Counted from the stretch's first letter, positions 1 to 6,300 are shown. The stretch is DNA of 8,472 nucleotides from Halothece sp. MAG (GCA_018610095.1 JAHEOB010000217.1:1-8472); one strand, 5' to 3'. The notes: a model not told the origin generated them from the letters alone. Numbers and translations are program-made.

Positions 1-2
1 AT

Positions 3-428
3 AGTAACCGCTTTGGCGATATGTTGGTGGAAACGGCTAGCGCGATCGCGCCTGATTTAACTTTAATTGATGGCATTATAGGACATCAAGGAAATGGACC
101 AAGTAATGGCGAACCTCGCTTTTTAGGGGTATTGGGAGCTTCAAATGACGTATTTGCCCTTGATCGCGCTCTAACAGACATTTTGAAAGTGAATCCACAA
201 CAAGTTCCCACCATTAAAGCCTCCATTCGTCAAGGGCTTTGTCCAGAATCCCTTGATGATTGGCAATTTCCGCAAAAAACCCCGGAACAACTACAAGTAA
301 AAGATTGGAAACTGTCGGATAAACTTTATCCCATTGACTTTGGTGCACCGAGAGTGGTTCGTTCCTTCTTTAAACACCTTTATATCCGCTGGATCAAAGA
401 GCCCATGAAAGCCTATTCTAATCGATAA
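3..428 (+). CDS. DUF362 domain-containing protein, C-terminal fragment
   Basis: The reading frame is open from the window edge, and its true start lies to the left. The visible part is 141 residues and begins SNRFGDML before the first internal ATG at 21, so that ATG is not the real start. The pattern D-G-I-I-G-H-Q-G-N-G-P-x-N-G-E-P, followed about ten residues on by G-A-S-N-D and then A-L-D, matches the conserved core of DUF362 proteins. The biochemical function of this family is poorly defined, and some members carry 4Fe-4S ferredoxin segments. No cysteine cluster is visible here, since the fragment contains only one cysteine. The tail is basic and aromatic (KHLYIRWIKEPMKAYSNR). No clear intrinsic terminator follows the stop. 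Family assignment is by recalled motif only; a specific role cannot be given. Confidence 0.75.
   Translation, partial: SNRFGDMLVETASAIAPDLTLIDGIIGHQGNGPSNGEPRFLGVLGASNDVFALDRALTDILKVNPQQVPTIKASIRQGLCPESLDDWQFPQKTPEQLQVKDWKLSDKLYPIDFGAPRVVRSFFKHLYIRWIKEPMKAYSNR
42..49. repeat. HIP1 octamer GCGATCGC
   Basis: This perfect HIP1 palindrome lies in the DUF362 fragment and is read in frame as Ala-Ile-Ala. HIP1 is heavily over-represented in many cyanobacterial genomes. Confidence 0.9.
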
Positions 429-536
429 TTAATTTCACTAATAATTGTTAATGACAATCCCCTATCAGCAAGAAAGCTAGCTACAATAAACAATAGCAGC
501 AATTGAGATTTTTTCTAGTTTTAACATTAAATCTTT

Positions 537-695
537 ATGGATTCTAGTAGTTTGCCTGGCAGGTCTTGTAAACCCACTAGTTTAAAATGGGCAACTGTCG
601 TGGGAACGCTGATTGCTATTTTAACTTTAACCATTCCGCCCATTACCATCACCCACTATTCTGCTGACAATTCCACTGAAAATATTTTGCGGTAG
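537..695 (+). CDS. Small single-span membrane protein, 52 aa, unknown function
   Basis: The ATG at 537 opens a 52-codon frame that ends in TAG at 693-695. Residues 1-17 are polar and basic (MDSSSLPGRS then CKPTSLKW). Residues 18-38 form one hydrophobic segment (WATVVGTLIAILTLTIPPIT), and residues 39-52 form a short polar tail. The positive charges sit before the span, predicting a cytoplasmic N-terminus and an external C-terminus. There is no Shine-Dalgarno sequence before the ATG, which is common in cyanobacteria. It lies 108 bases after the DUF362 stop and 51 bases before the pterin dehydratase start, all on the same strand, so it may share a transcript with the latter. I do not recognise the family. 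The coherent membrane topology and the otherwise empty slot argue for a real gene; chance remains possible. Confidence 0.5.
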   Translation: MDSSSLPGRSCKPTSLKWATVVGTLIAILTLTIPPITITHYSADNSTENILR

Positions 696-746
696 TTAAG
701 CATTAACCACACATGCCATCCGCGATGAGTGAAGGAAAGTTGAAAA

Positions 747-1100
747 ATGGATCATTTATCAGAGCAAGGTTGTGAACCCTGTCAAGGAAACGTTTCACCG
801 GTAACTGAGGAAGAGATTGCGCAATATAAGCCTTTAATTCCAGAGTGGCAACTACTGAGTGAGCAGCAAGTGTCCTATTTGGAACGTAGTTACACTTTAC
901 CCAACTTCAAAACCGCTTTGAATTTTGCTCAGAAAGTTGGGGGAATTGCAGAACAACAAGGGCATCATCCAACCTTAATTGTCGAATGGGGCAAATTAAC
1001 TGTTCAATGGTGGACACATACCATTAATGGCTTGCATCGCAATGATTTTATAATGGCAGCGAAAACAGATAAAATTTTTCAGCAATTACAGAAACAGTAA
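747..1100 (+). CDS. phhB: Pterin-4a-carbinolamine dehydratase (PCD/DCoH family)
   Basis: This cytosolic enzyme dehydrates 4a-hydroxytetrahydropterin to quinonoid dihydropterin, recycling the cofactor of aromatic amino-acid hydroxylases. At 117 residues it has normal family length. The N-terminal C-E-P-C is followed by the acidic stretch EEEIAQY and W34, then L-x-R-S-Y-T-L-P-N-F (45-54). The active-site signature is complete: E69-x-x-G-H73-H74-P with W-T-H91, then N-G-L-x-x-N-D100-F-I-M-A-A-K. The three histidines are the expected catalytic and pterin-binding residues. A purine-rich GAAGGAAAG (731-739) ends seven bases before the ATG, and an in-frame TGA at 741 excludes any earlier start. No pterin-dependent hydroxylase is visible nearby, so the partner reaction is unknown. 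Its stop codon nearly touches the convergent kinase-WYL gene. Confidence 0.93.
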   Translation: MDHLSEQGCEPCQGNVSPVTEEEIAQYKPLIPEWQLLSEQQVSYLERSYTLPNFKTALNFAQKVGGIAEQQGHHPTLIVEWGKLTVQWWTHTINGLHRNDFIMAAKTDKIFQQLQKQ

Positions 1101-1101
1101 G

Positions 1102-3153
1102 TTAATCATCGTCCATGACTTCCATAATGGCGCGACCTTTCTTTTGAATCACTTGGCGTAAATGCTCGGGATTAACCACTTTGGCTTGACCGCCAAATCC
1201 GAGAATCCAACGGTGTAGGTCAATATCTTCTAAAGACCATTGTGGCAAGCGAACGCGAAAACGATGAGGAAATTGATCGTGGGAGGTTTTTCTGAGACTG
1301 AATAGCGAACGATTTTCCCGCATTAATTCTCGATTAAAGGGTTGTGACATTTTCATTTGATTCACAGGAAAGCGTTGCGTTCCCTCACTGACAAAAGCAA
1401 ACATTTGATCATTAAACCAAATTTCAATCGTGACTTCCGCTTTCTGATGTTCAGAGGATTTAGGATTTAAATATTGTCGTTGCATTTGGGAATCATGGCC
1501 CAAGAAAATTCCCCCACTGCATTGATAAAGGGTGATTAATTGATTGAGGGAGCGTAATTGGGCATTGCGCGATCGCGTTTTGGTTTGAGCTTTCCCGAAA
1601 AATAAGCGATCTAGGCGTTCAAATTGTAATAATCCTTTGTATTTTCCTTGATAATATTCAAATCCCAAATACCAACCAATATTATGAAACACAATTTGTA
1701 GCGGATAAACTAAAAATAACTCATCGGATTGTTCATTACGATGTCGCCCTACCCCAGGAATACGCCCTAATTCAATAAGTTTTCCTTGTTCAATGGCATC
1801 TTCTAAAACTTTGGTTTTTCGGGCTAAAGAAGATTCTGGCAACCGTTCTAAGTTGACAATATTTCGATTATGAATTGCCCGTACCGGATAATGCTTCGAT
1901 TGTGCTAATTTTGCCGTTTCCATTCGTTGTTGAAACGTTTGATACACTTGAAACGCTACGGGATCATCTAAACTTTGGGCTTGACTTTCTAGGAGTCGAA
2001 AGACCTTAACTAAATCGGGTTGCGAAAGAATCGCTGTTCCTGCAAAATAGCCGCGTTTCATAGGGAAATTCGGAAGAATACCATAGGGTTTTAAGATTTT
2101 TTCAATATCTTTACGTAAACTGTCACGACACTCATAATCTACTAATTCTTCTGTTTTCATCCGTTCCACTAAACTATTTAAAGTTCCTAACTCTTGTTGC
2201 CAAATAAAGGGTTCTTGAATAATTAAGCGGATGGTTTGGATTAAGCGTTGGAACGGTTCAATATCGGAATAACTATGAGTGACTAAATCAGGCTCATCTC
2301 GAATATTGAGTTTGAGATCACTGTTAATATTAGCTTTGCCAATTAACCCATTTGTTTCTAACCATTTTAAGTCTTGCGCGATCGCGCTGGGATCGGCATA
2401 AATGGGATCGGCAATTTTGGCAATAAATGCTGCGATTTCATCAACATCCCTTTCAAACGTTTGTTTTTTACCCAGAACCTTGCTCACGGTTTCAGGATCA
2501 CTATTGTGTAAATTTCCCACTCCCGGATAATTTAAAAGAATCCGAATTAAATACATTAACCGCTCAAAATCTAATAATTGAGAATATTCATGTCGTCTCA
2601 CCTTTTGAGTGCGATTCTGACGGTTGATTAAACTACGGGAAAAGTGAGAAATTTTGCGATAAACTTGGTCCACTAACGGCGTTTTTGCAACAGGATTAAC
2701 CGTATAAACGGTGGCAAACCCTTCTGCCGTAATCGGGGGAAATTGTTTTAGGGAAGTGTACATCCCTTTAATTACCCCGTCTGGTACTTTGCGTTCCCGT
2801 TGACGATTCCATGATAAACAGGTTTTGAGAGGGGTTTTTAGATGCCAACCTAACCACTCCACCGTTGCATATTGATTCAGATGTCGCAGTAACTTCATCC
2901 GCCGAGGGCGTTTGGCATTGGTGGCATCATAAATAACAGAATAGCCTGCATGGAGATGTTCATCAATTTGACGATAGACTTCTGCTTCAATTTTCGACCA
3001 ATTCCCTTGAACGGTAGCATCCCCAAATAATTGTGCCCGAATGTCATCGGTAGAAACAATGCGATAATTGGGATCACGTTGTACCAGAGCTTCTGCTAAG
3101 GTCGATTTGCCACTACTGGGAGAACCGATGAGAATATGACAAAATAAACCCAT
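1102..3153 (-). CDS. Polynucleotide-kinase-like P-loop domain fused to a WYL domain
   Basis: This is a 683-residue, three-part protein. Residues 1-155 resemble the kinase half of T4 Pnk (AAA_33 type). They show Walker A G10-SPSSGK16-S17, S-T-D36-D37-I-R39 (aligning with T4 Pnk D35 and R38), D76-A-T-N, and a lid with R117, R119 and R121 before K-V-P-x-x-V-I-x-x-M-Y. All expected catalytic positions are present, so 5'-OH nucleic-acid phosphorylation is a reasonable prediction. No phosphatase domain follows. The middle has two helix-rich segments that look like winged helices (about 220-275 and 325-372, including R-K-D-I-E-K-I-L). Residues about 475-520 hold the WYL signature G-W-Y-L-G-F-E-Y (493-500) with R513. 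Residues 646-670 match the usual WYL C-terminal tail, R-W-I-L-G-F-G with the P-E-H-L-R element. The ATG at 3153 places the P-loop at the normal distance. DNA binding and ligand identity are inferred. The gene follows rplY but is separated from it by a terminator-like hairpin. Confidence 0.88.
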   Translation of the reverse strand: MGLFCHILIGSPSSGKSTLAEALVQRDPNYRIVSTDDIRAQLFGDATVQGNWSKIEAEVYRQIDEHLHAGYSVIYDATNAKRPRRMKLLRHLNQYATVEWLGWHLKTPLKTCLSWNRQRERKVPDGVIKGMYTSLKQFPPITAEGFATVYTVNPVAKTPLVDQVYRKISHFSRSLINRQNRTQKVRRHEYSQLLDFERLMYLIRILLNYPGVGNLHNSDPETVSKVLGKKQTFERDVDEIAAFIAKIADPIYADPSAIAQDLKWLETNGLIGKANINSDLKLNIRDEPDLVTHSYSDIEPFQRLIQTIRLIIQEPFIWQQELGTLNSLVERMKTEELVDYECRDSLRKDIEKILKPYGILPNFPMKRGYFAGTAILSQPDLVKVFRLLESQAQSLDDPVAFQVYQTFQQRMETAKLAQSKHYPVRAIHNRNIVNLERLPESSLARKTKVLEDAIEQGKLIELGRIPGVGRHRNEQSDELFLVYPLQIVFHNIGWYLGFEYYQGKYKGLLQFERLDRLFFGKAQTKTRSRNAQLRSLNQLITLYQCSGGIFLGHDSQMQRQYLNPKSSEHQKAEVTIEIWFNDQMFAFVSEGTQRFPVNQMKMSQPFNRELMRENRSLFSLRKTSHDQFPHRFRVRLPQWSLEDIDLHRWILGFGGQAKVVNPEHLRQVIQKKGRAIMEVMDDD
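1569..1576. repeat. HIP1 octamer GCGATCGC
   Basis: This perfect copy lies inside the kinase-WYL gene, where it is read as part of T-R-S-R (residues 526-529), a different frame from the other copy in this gene. Confidence 0.9.
2378..2385. repeat. HIP1 octamer GCGATCGC
   Basis: This is the second perfect copy in the kinase-WYL gene, read as Ala-Ile-Ala (residues 257-259) in the middle region. Confidence 0.9.
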
Positions 3154-3188
3154 GCTAGACCTTTAAAATCGTTGGTCTTATTAACTTA

Positions 3189-3237
3189 CTAATAGCTCTA
3201 GGTTAACGTATTTTCCTTTCAATTGAGCATCTATTAG
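3189..3237. repeat. Spaced inverted repeat upstream of the kinase-WYL gene
   Basis: CTAATAGCTC at 3189-3198 faces GAG-CAT-CTATTAG ending at 3237. The outer seven bases of each arm are perfectly complementary, and the GAG/CTC pair extends the match across a three-base insertion. The arm centres are about 42 bp apart, close to four helical turns. The element sits 36-84 bases upstream of the kinase-WYL start codon, where a promoter should be, so it could be an operator, possibly for the WYL protein itself. This is inference from position and symmetry; AT-rich repeats of this size can arise by chance. Confidence 0.35.
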
Positions 3238-3260
3238 CGCGAATGACAAAATCAAACAAT

Positions 3261-3287
3261 AACCCACTAGGCTTAACCTAATGGGTT
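3261..3287 (-). terminator. Probable intrinsic terminator after rplY
   Basis: On the minus strand, AACCCATTAGG, a five-base loop TTAAG, and CCTAGTGGGTT form an 11-bp stem whose only irregularity is one U-G wobble. It begins 21 bases after the rplY stop and is followed by a T-rich run (ATTGTTTGATTTTG). On the plus strand the same position is a C-A mismatch, so the stem favours the minus-strand transcript. It would end the purA-rplY message and separate it from the kinase-WYL gene. The U tract is interrupted, so termination may be partial. Confidence 0.65.
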
Positions 3288-3307
3288 GGCTCGATCGCAG
3301 AGAATTT

Positions 3308-3955
3308 TTAAACGGAAACGTCTCCCAATTCTTCGACAACGCCTCCTTCGACTTCTTCTTCTGTCGTTTCTTCTTCTTCTGCTGCTGCTGTTTCCGTTCG
3401 GCTCTCCAGAATAGTTAGTACTGTCCGTTCTGGATCATCACTTGCCGTTACTCCTTCCGGAAGTTCCAACTCGCCAATGTGAAGAGTTGTTCCAATCTCC
3501 ATAGGTGTGACATCAATATCAATCACCTCGGGAATTTTGTTAGGGGGACATTGAATGGTTAATTCGGTAATAATTTGTTCTAAAACGCCACCTTCTTTAA
3601 CCCCTTGGGGTTCTCCATTGAGGTGAACAGGAACAACCACTTCCACACTTTCTTGACCAGCAACTGCAAAGAGACTGACATGATAAACTTCAGGTCGCCA
3701 AGGATGGGTTTGAACCTCTCGAATTAAGGCTCTGCCATTCCAAGACTGATCACTAACGGTAACATTGACCAGCGTATTATTAATGGAGGCTTCTTTGAGG
3801 AGTTTTTCCACATCCTTAGCTTTTGCAACAAGAGAGAGCGATTCTGCTCCTTTATGTCCATATAAAACTGCGGGAATATATCCTTCCCGTCGTAAGGCTT
3901 TGGGTTTACTCCCTTGAGGTCGCGTTTGACATTCAAATTTAACGGTATTAGTCAT
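3308..3955 (-). CDS. rplY: 50S ribosomal protein L25, long CTC/TL5 type
   Basis: L25 binds 5S rRNA in the large ribosomal subunit. At 215 residues this is the long form, with two domains. The 5S-binding N-domain (about 1-95) shows F-E-C-Q-T-R and then A-L-R-R-E-G-Y-I-P-A-V-L-Y-G (20-33), the hallmark of the family, plus R-E-V-Q-T-H-P-W (79-86) and H-V-S-L-F. The TL5/CTC C-domain (about 100-185) includes V-P-V-H-L-N-G-E-P-Q-G-V-K-E-G-G-V-L-E and I-G-T-T-L-H-I-G-E-L-E-L-P-E-G-V. The last 30 residues are a glutamate-rich, probably disordered tail. The start has a weak AGAGAA Shine-Dalgarno-like element six bases before the ATG. It lies 42 bases downstream of purA on the same strand and is probably cotranscribed with it; I recall the same adjacency in Synechocystis. 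Confidence 0.96.
   Translation of the reverse strand: MTNTVKFECQTRPQGSKPKALRREGYIPAVLYGHKGAESLSLVAKAKDVEKLLKEASINNTLVNVTVSDQSWNGRALIREVQTHPWRPEVYHVSLFAVAGQESVEVVVPVHLNGEPQGVKEGGVLEQIITELTIQCPPNKIPEVIDIDVTPMEIGTTLHIGELELPEGVTASDDPERTVLTILESRTETAAAEEEETTEEEVEGGVVEELGDVSV
3352..3390. repeat. Triplet-repeat tract in the rplY tail
   Basis: Runs of TTC (two stretches) and then GCT/GCTG units on the plus strand encode the A-A-A-E-E-E-E-T-T-E-E-E-V-E part of the L25 tail. The tract is an imperfect microsatellite in frame with the gene. Unit gains or losses would change tail length without a frameshift, consistent with a disordered acidic extension. Confidence 0.6.
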
Positions 3956-3961
3956 AGTTAT

Positions 3962-3988
3962 TTCTCTAGGTGCTTCGTTTACAGAGAA
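3962..3988 (-). promoter_or_regulatory. Possible hairpin covering the rplY ribosome-binding site
   Basis: In the 42-base purA-rplY spacer the minus strand reads TTCTCT, a 15-base gap, then AGAGAA. The second arm is the only Shine-Dalgarno-like sequence before the rplY ATG, six bases away. Pairing would hide it. The stem is only six A/U-G/C pairs with a long loop, so stability is doubtful. Ribosomal-protein genes are often controlled translationally, which is why the arrangement is recorded. Confidence 0.25.
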
Positions 3989-3997
3989 TAGAGATCA

Positions 3998-5362
3998 TTA
4001 ATTGGCAAAGTGAGAGGCATCATGGGGTTGCTCAGTAACAGGAGAGCCGTTTTCATCTAATAGAGCCCGTTTCGGCCCATGAATGGGGTCTTCCACAATA
4101 ATGGTTTGATCGCGACTCGCTCCCAGAGACACGATCGCGATGGGAACTTCCATCAATTCTGCTAAGAACTTGAGATAATTCAGAGCAGCTTTGGGGAGAT
4201 CCTCTAAACTTCGACAATTGGCAGTGGATTGTTGCCAACCCGGTAAGGTTTCGTAAATGGGCTCACAACGGGCAAAGCGTAAGGCACTACTTGGGAAATT
4301 CTCACAGCGTACCCCATCAATATTATAGGCAACACAAACCTTAATTTCATCAAGGGTATCGAGGACATCGAGTTTGGTAATGGCTAAACAGTCCATGCCA
4401 TTAATGCGAACCGCATAGCGACCAATGACTGCATCAAACCAACCGCAACGACGGCGACGCCCAGTTGTTGTCCCAAACTCAGCCCCGCGATCGCCGATTT
4501 CTTGGCCTAAATTCCCATTTAATTCCGTGGGAAAGGGCCCTTCACCGACGCGAGTCGTATAAGCTTTGGCGACACCAATGACGCGATCAATTTTGGTCGG
4601 TCCCACCCCTGCCCCGATACAAGCGCCACCGGCAACAGGATTCGAGGACGTAACATAGGGATACGTGCCATGATCAAGGTCTAACAGTGTCCCTTGCGCC
4701 CCTTCAAACAAAATATTTCGTTTTTTCTTAATCCCTTCATCAATTTTTAGGGAACTATCCACCACATGGGGGCGTAAGCGTTCCGCATACCCTAAATATT
4801 CCTCAATGACTTGGTCGGGATCTAAAGGGGGAAGGTTATAGAGTTTTTCTAAAATGACATTTTTAGAATTAATCGTCCATTCTAATTGTTCCCGCAAATC
4901 ATGGGCATTCATTAAATCAACGACACGAACCCCTGTCCGTTCTGATTTATCCGCATAGGTGGGACCAATTCCGCGCCCAGTTGTGCCAATTTTTTGATTT
5001 CCCCGTTTTTGCTCAGAGGCTTGATCAATTAACCGATGGTAGGGCATCGTTACATGAGCCGTTTGGGAAATCATTAAATTATGGGTGGGAACATTCAGTG
5101 CCGAAAGTTGATCTAATTCTTCGATCAGCACTTGGGGGTCAATCACCGTTCCTGAGCCAATGATGCACTGGGTATCTTGGTATAAAATCCCGGAAGGAAT
5201 CAGGTGGAGTTTAAAGGTTTGATCCTGCACCACTACCGTATGTCCCGCATTGACCCCTCCTTGGTAGCGGACCACCATATCAGCCGACTTACTCAGTAAG
5301 TCAGTAATTTTACCTTTCCCTTCATCGCCCCATTGGGCTCCAATTACAATAACGTTAGCCAA
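3998..5362 (-). CDS. purA: Adenylosuccinate synthetase
   Basis: This cytosolic enzyme joins IMP and aspartate using GTP to give adenylosuccinate, the first committed step from IMP to AMP. Motifs are complete and in order: W-G-D13-E-G-K-G-K (catalytic Asp13), G-G-V-N-A-G-H41 (catalytic His41), G-T-T-G-R-G-I-G-P-T-Y-A-D-K (126-139, IMP site), F-E-G-A-Q-G-T (219-225), R-V-G-E-G-P-F-P-T-E (271-280), G-T-T-T-G-R-R-R-R-C-G-W (297-308) and T-K-L-D (329-332, guanine recognition). The length is 454 residues against about 430 for E. coli. The excess is a polar C-terminal tail after S-L-G-A-S-R-D-Q-T-I-I-V. The start codon must be TTG: an in-frame TAA lies 12 bases upstream with no ATG or GTG between, and the protein then begins with the standard M-A-N-V-I-V-I-G-A-Q-W-G-D-E-G. 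It probably leads a purA-rplY operon. Confidence 0.98.
   Translation of the reverse strand: MANVIVIGAQWGDEGKGKITDLLSKSADMVVRYQGGVNAGHTVVVQDQTFKLHLIPSGILYQDTQCIIGSGTVIDPQVLIEELDQLSALNVPTHNLMISQTAHVTMPYHRLIDQASEQKRGNQKIGTTGRGIGPTYADKSERTGVRVVDLMNAHDLREQLEWTINSKNVILEKLYNLPPLDPDQVIEEYLGYAERLRPHVVDSSLKIDEGIKKKRNILFEGAQGTLLDLDHGTYPYVTSSNPVAGGACIGAGVGPTKIDRVIGVAKAYTTRVGEGPFPTELNGNLGQEIGDRGAEFGTTTGRRRRCGWFDAVIGRYAVRINGMDCLAITKLDVLDTLDEIKVCVAYNIDGVRCENFPSSALRFARCEPIYETLPGWQQSTANCRSLEDLPKAALNYLKFLAELMEVPIAIVSLGASRDQTIIVEDPIHGPKRALLDENGSPVTEQPHDASHFAN
4487..4494. repeat. HIP1 octamer GCGATCGC
   Basis: This perfect copy lies in purA, read as part of G-D-R (residues 290-292), just before the conserved G-T-T-T-G-R motif. 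Confidence 0.9.
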
Positions 5363-5409
5363 GAGTTTCTTTTATCGGTATGGGCTACAGTTGTTTACAC
5401 AAAATACAA

Positions 5410-5438
5410 TTTTTATCACCTAAACTAGGAATTGTCAA
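5410..5438 (-). promoter_or_regulatory. Sigma-70-like promoter for purA-rplY
   Basis: On the minus strand a perfect TTGACA -35 box (5438-5433) is followed by a 17-base spacer and TAAAAA (5415-5410), a 4/6 match to the -10 box. A TG one base before the -10 gives it extended character. Transcription would begin near 5403, leaving a leader of about 40 bases before the TTG start of purA. Spacing and -35 quality make this the best promoter candidate in the window. Confidence 0.6.
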
Positions 5439-5441
5439 TTC
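5429..5441. promoter_or_regulatory. Palindrome over the purA -35 box, possible operator
   Basis: GAATTG-T-CAATTC is a perfect 6-1-6 palindrome that contains the complement of the purA -35 box. A repressor bound here would block purA and could also affect the divergent lipoprotein gene. A wider inverted pair, AACTAGG (5423-5429) and CCTAGTT (5460-5466), touches it on one side. No regulator is identified. Confidence 0.35.
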
Positions 5442-5560
5442 TTTGTGTCAAAAAGACAGCCTAGTTCGTAATTTTTTTTAATGGCATCTTCGATCCACAA
5501 GCCAGTGTGTTATGAATATTTGAAGTTGATACGAAGATTTTTGCAACCGCTGGCAATGTC

Positions 5561-6295
5561 ATGGCAATCATTAACGCCTTACGGAAACCACTGCTATTAC
5601 TGCTAATTCCTCTGTTGCTGACAGGATGCGTTAACTACGATGTCGGTATTAACGTGGCTGGTTTACATCGAGGAGAAATTGTTCAGCAGATTAAGTTGGG
5701 AAAACAACTGACCAGTTTTAGCCAAGCAGATGTGGAAGACTGGTTAGGCAGTTTAGAAAAACGAGCCAAGCAGTTAGGAGGCAAAACTGAGCGCGTTTCC
5801 CCCCAACAAGTAACCTTAATGATTCCCTTTGCGAATCTAGACCAATTAGAATCCAAATTTAATCAGTTTTTTCGTGGGAATAGTGCTGAACAAGCCCCTA
5901 GTGAGTTAGTGCGACTTAATTCTCATTTAAGTACTGAACAGACTAATTTTTTACTATTTCAATGGAATCAATTAAAGCTCAATATTGATTTAACGGCCTT
6001 GGGAACGATTCAAGGGAAAAAATCACGAATCGTTGGGGCAAATTCCTTGCTGGATTTGCAATTTCACATTCAGACTCCTTGGGGAATGGAAATTTTAAGT
6101 GCCCAACCTCAGCAGTCATTAGTGCAGCAAACTGATCAGGAAACTATCTGGAAATTGCAACCGGGAGAAAATAATCAAATTGAAGTCGGATTTTGGTTAC
6201 CTGAACCAATCGGTTGGGGCGCGATCGCGATCCTTGTTATGGTTTATGTTGGTTGGTATATCAAATATCGTCGTCCAATTTTATCAACAAAGTGA
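5561..6295 (+). CDS. DUF3153 family lipoprotein with C-terminal membrane span
   Basis: The protein is 244 residues long and matches my recollection of the cyanobacterial DUF3153 family, whose function is unknown. The N-terminus is a lipoprotein signal: R8-K9, a leucine-rich core (11-20), and lipobox L-L-T-G-C23, so mature protein would begin at Cys23 with a lipid anchor. The mature start C-V-N-Y-D-V-G-I-N-V leads into a predicted soluble domain of about 190 residues that includes L-T-A-L-G-T-I and F-W-L-P-E-P. A second hydrophobic segment spans about 216-234 (P-I-G-W-G-A-I-A-I-L-V-M-V-Y-V-G) followed by K-Y-R-R. The positive tail stays inside, placing the main domain outside the membrane and tethered at both ends. 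No Shine-Dalgarno is visible; the start is chosen because it gives a standard-length signal. It is divergent from purA and 110 bases upstream of the SGNH gene. Confidence 0.82.
   Translation: MAIINALRKPLLLLLIPLLLTGCVNYDVGINVAGLHRGEIVQQIKLGKQLTSFSQADVEDWLGSLEKRAKQLGGKTERVSPQQVTLMIPFANLDQLESKFNQFFRGNSAEQAPSELVRLNSHLSTEQTNFLLFQWNQLKLNIDLTALGTIQGKKSRIVGANSLLDLQFHIQTPWGMEILSAQPQQSLVQQTDQETIWKLQPGENNQIEVGFWLPEPIGWGAIAILVMVYVGWYIKYRRPILSTK
6221..6228. repeat. HIP1 octamer GCGATCGC
   Basis: This perfect copy encodes Ala-Ile-Ala (residues 221-223) inside the C-terminal membrane span of the DUF3153 protein. Confidence 0.9.
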
Positions 6296-6300
6296 AGGCT

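Noticed and set aside
482..487. TACAAT as a -10 box before the 52-residue gene
   Set aside because: No -35-like hexamer occurs at 16-18 bases upstream, and the region is AT-rich, so a lone match is weak.
476..514. Terminator after the DUF362 gene ending in a T6 tract at 509-514
   Set aside because: The best stem is two three-base helices with bulges; too weak to call.
2427..2627. Plus-strand open frame of 66 codons opposite the kinase-WYL gene
   Set aside because: It lies entirely antisense to a well-supported domain-bearing gene, has no recognisable motif and no ribosome site.
3154..3188. Promoter for the kinase-WYL gene (TTAACC with TAATAA)
   Set aside because: Both boxes match consensus poorly (4/6 and 3/6), no better than chance in this AT-rich gap.
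5481..5609. Plus-strand frame starting at ATG 5481, about 42 codons, overlapping the start of the DUF3153 gene
   Set aside because: No ribosome site, no coherent topology or motif, and it overlaps a good lipoprotein signal in another frame.
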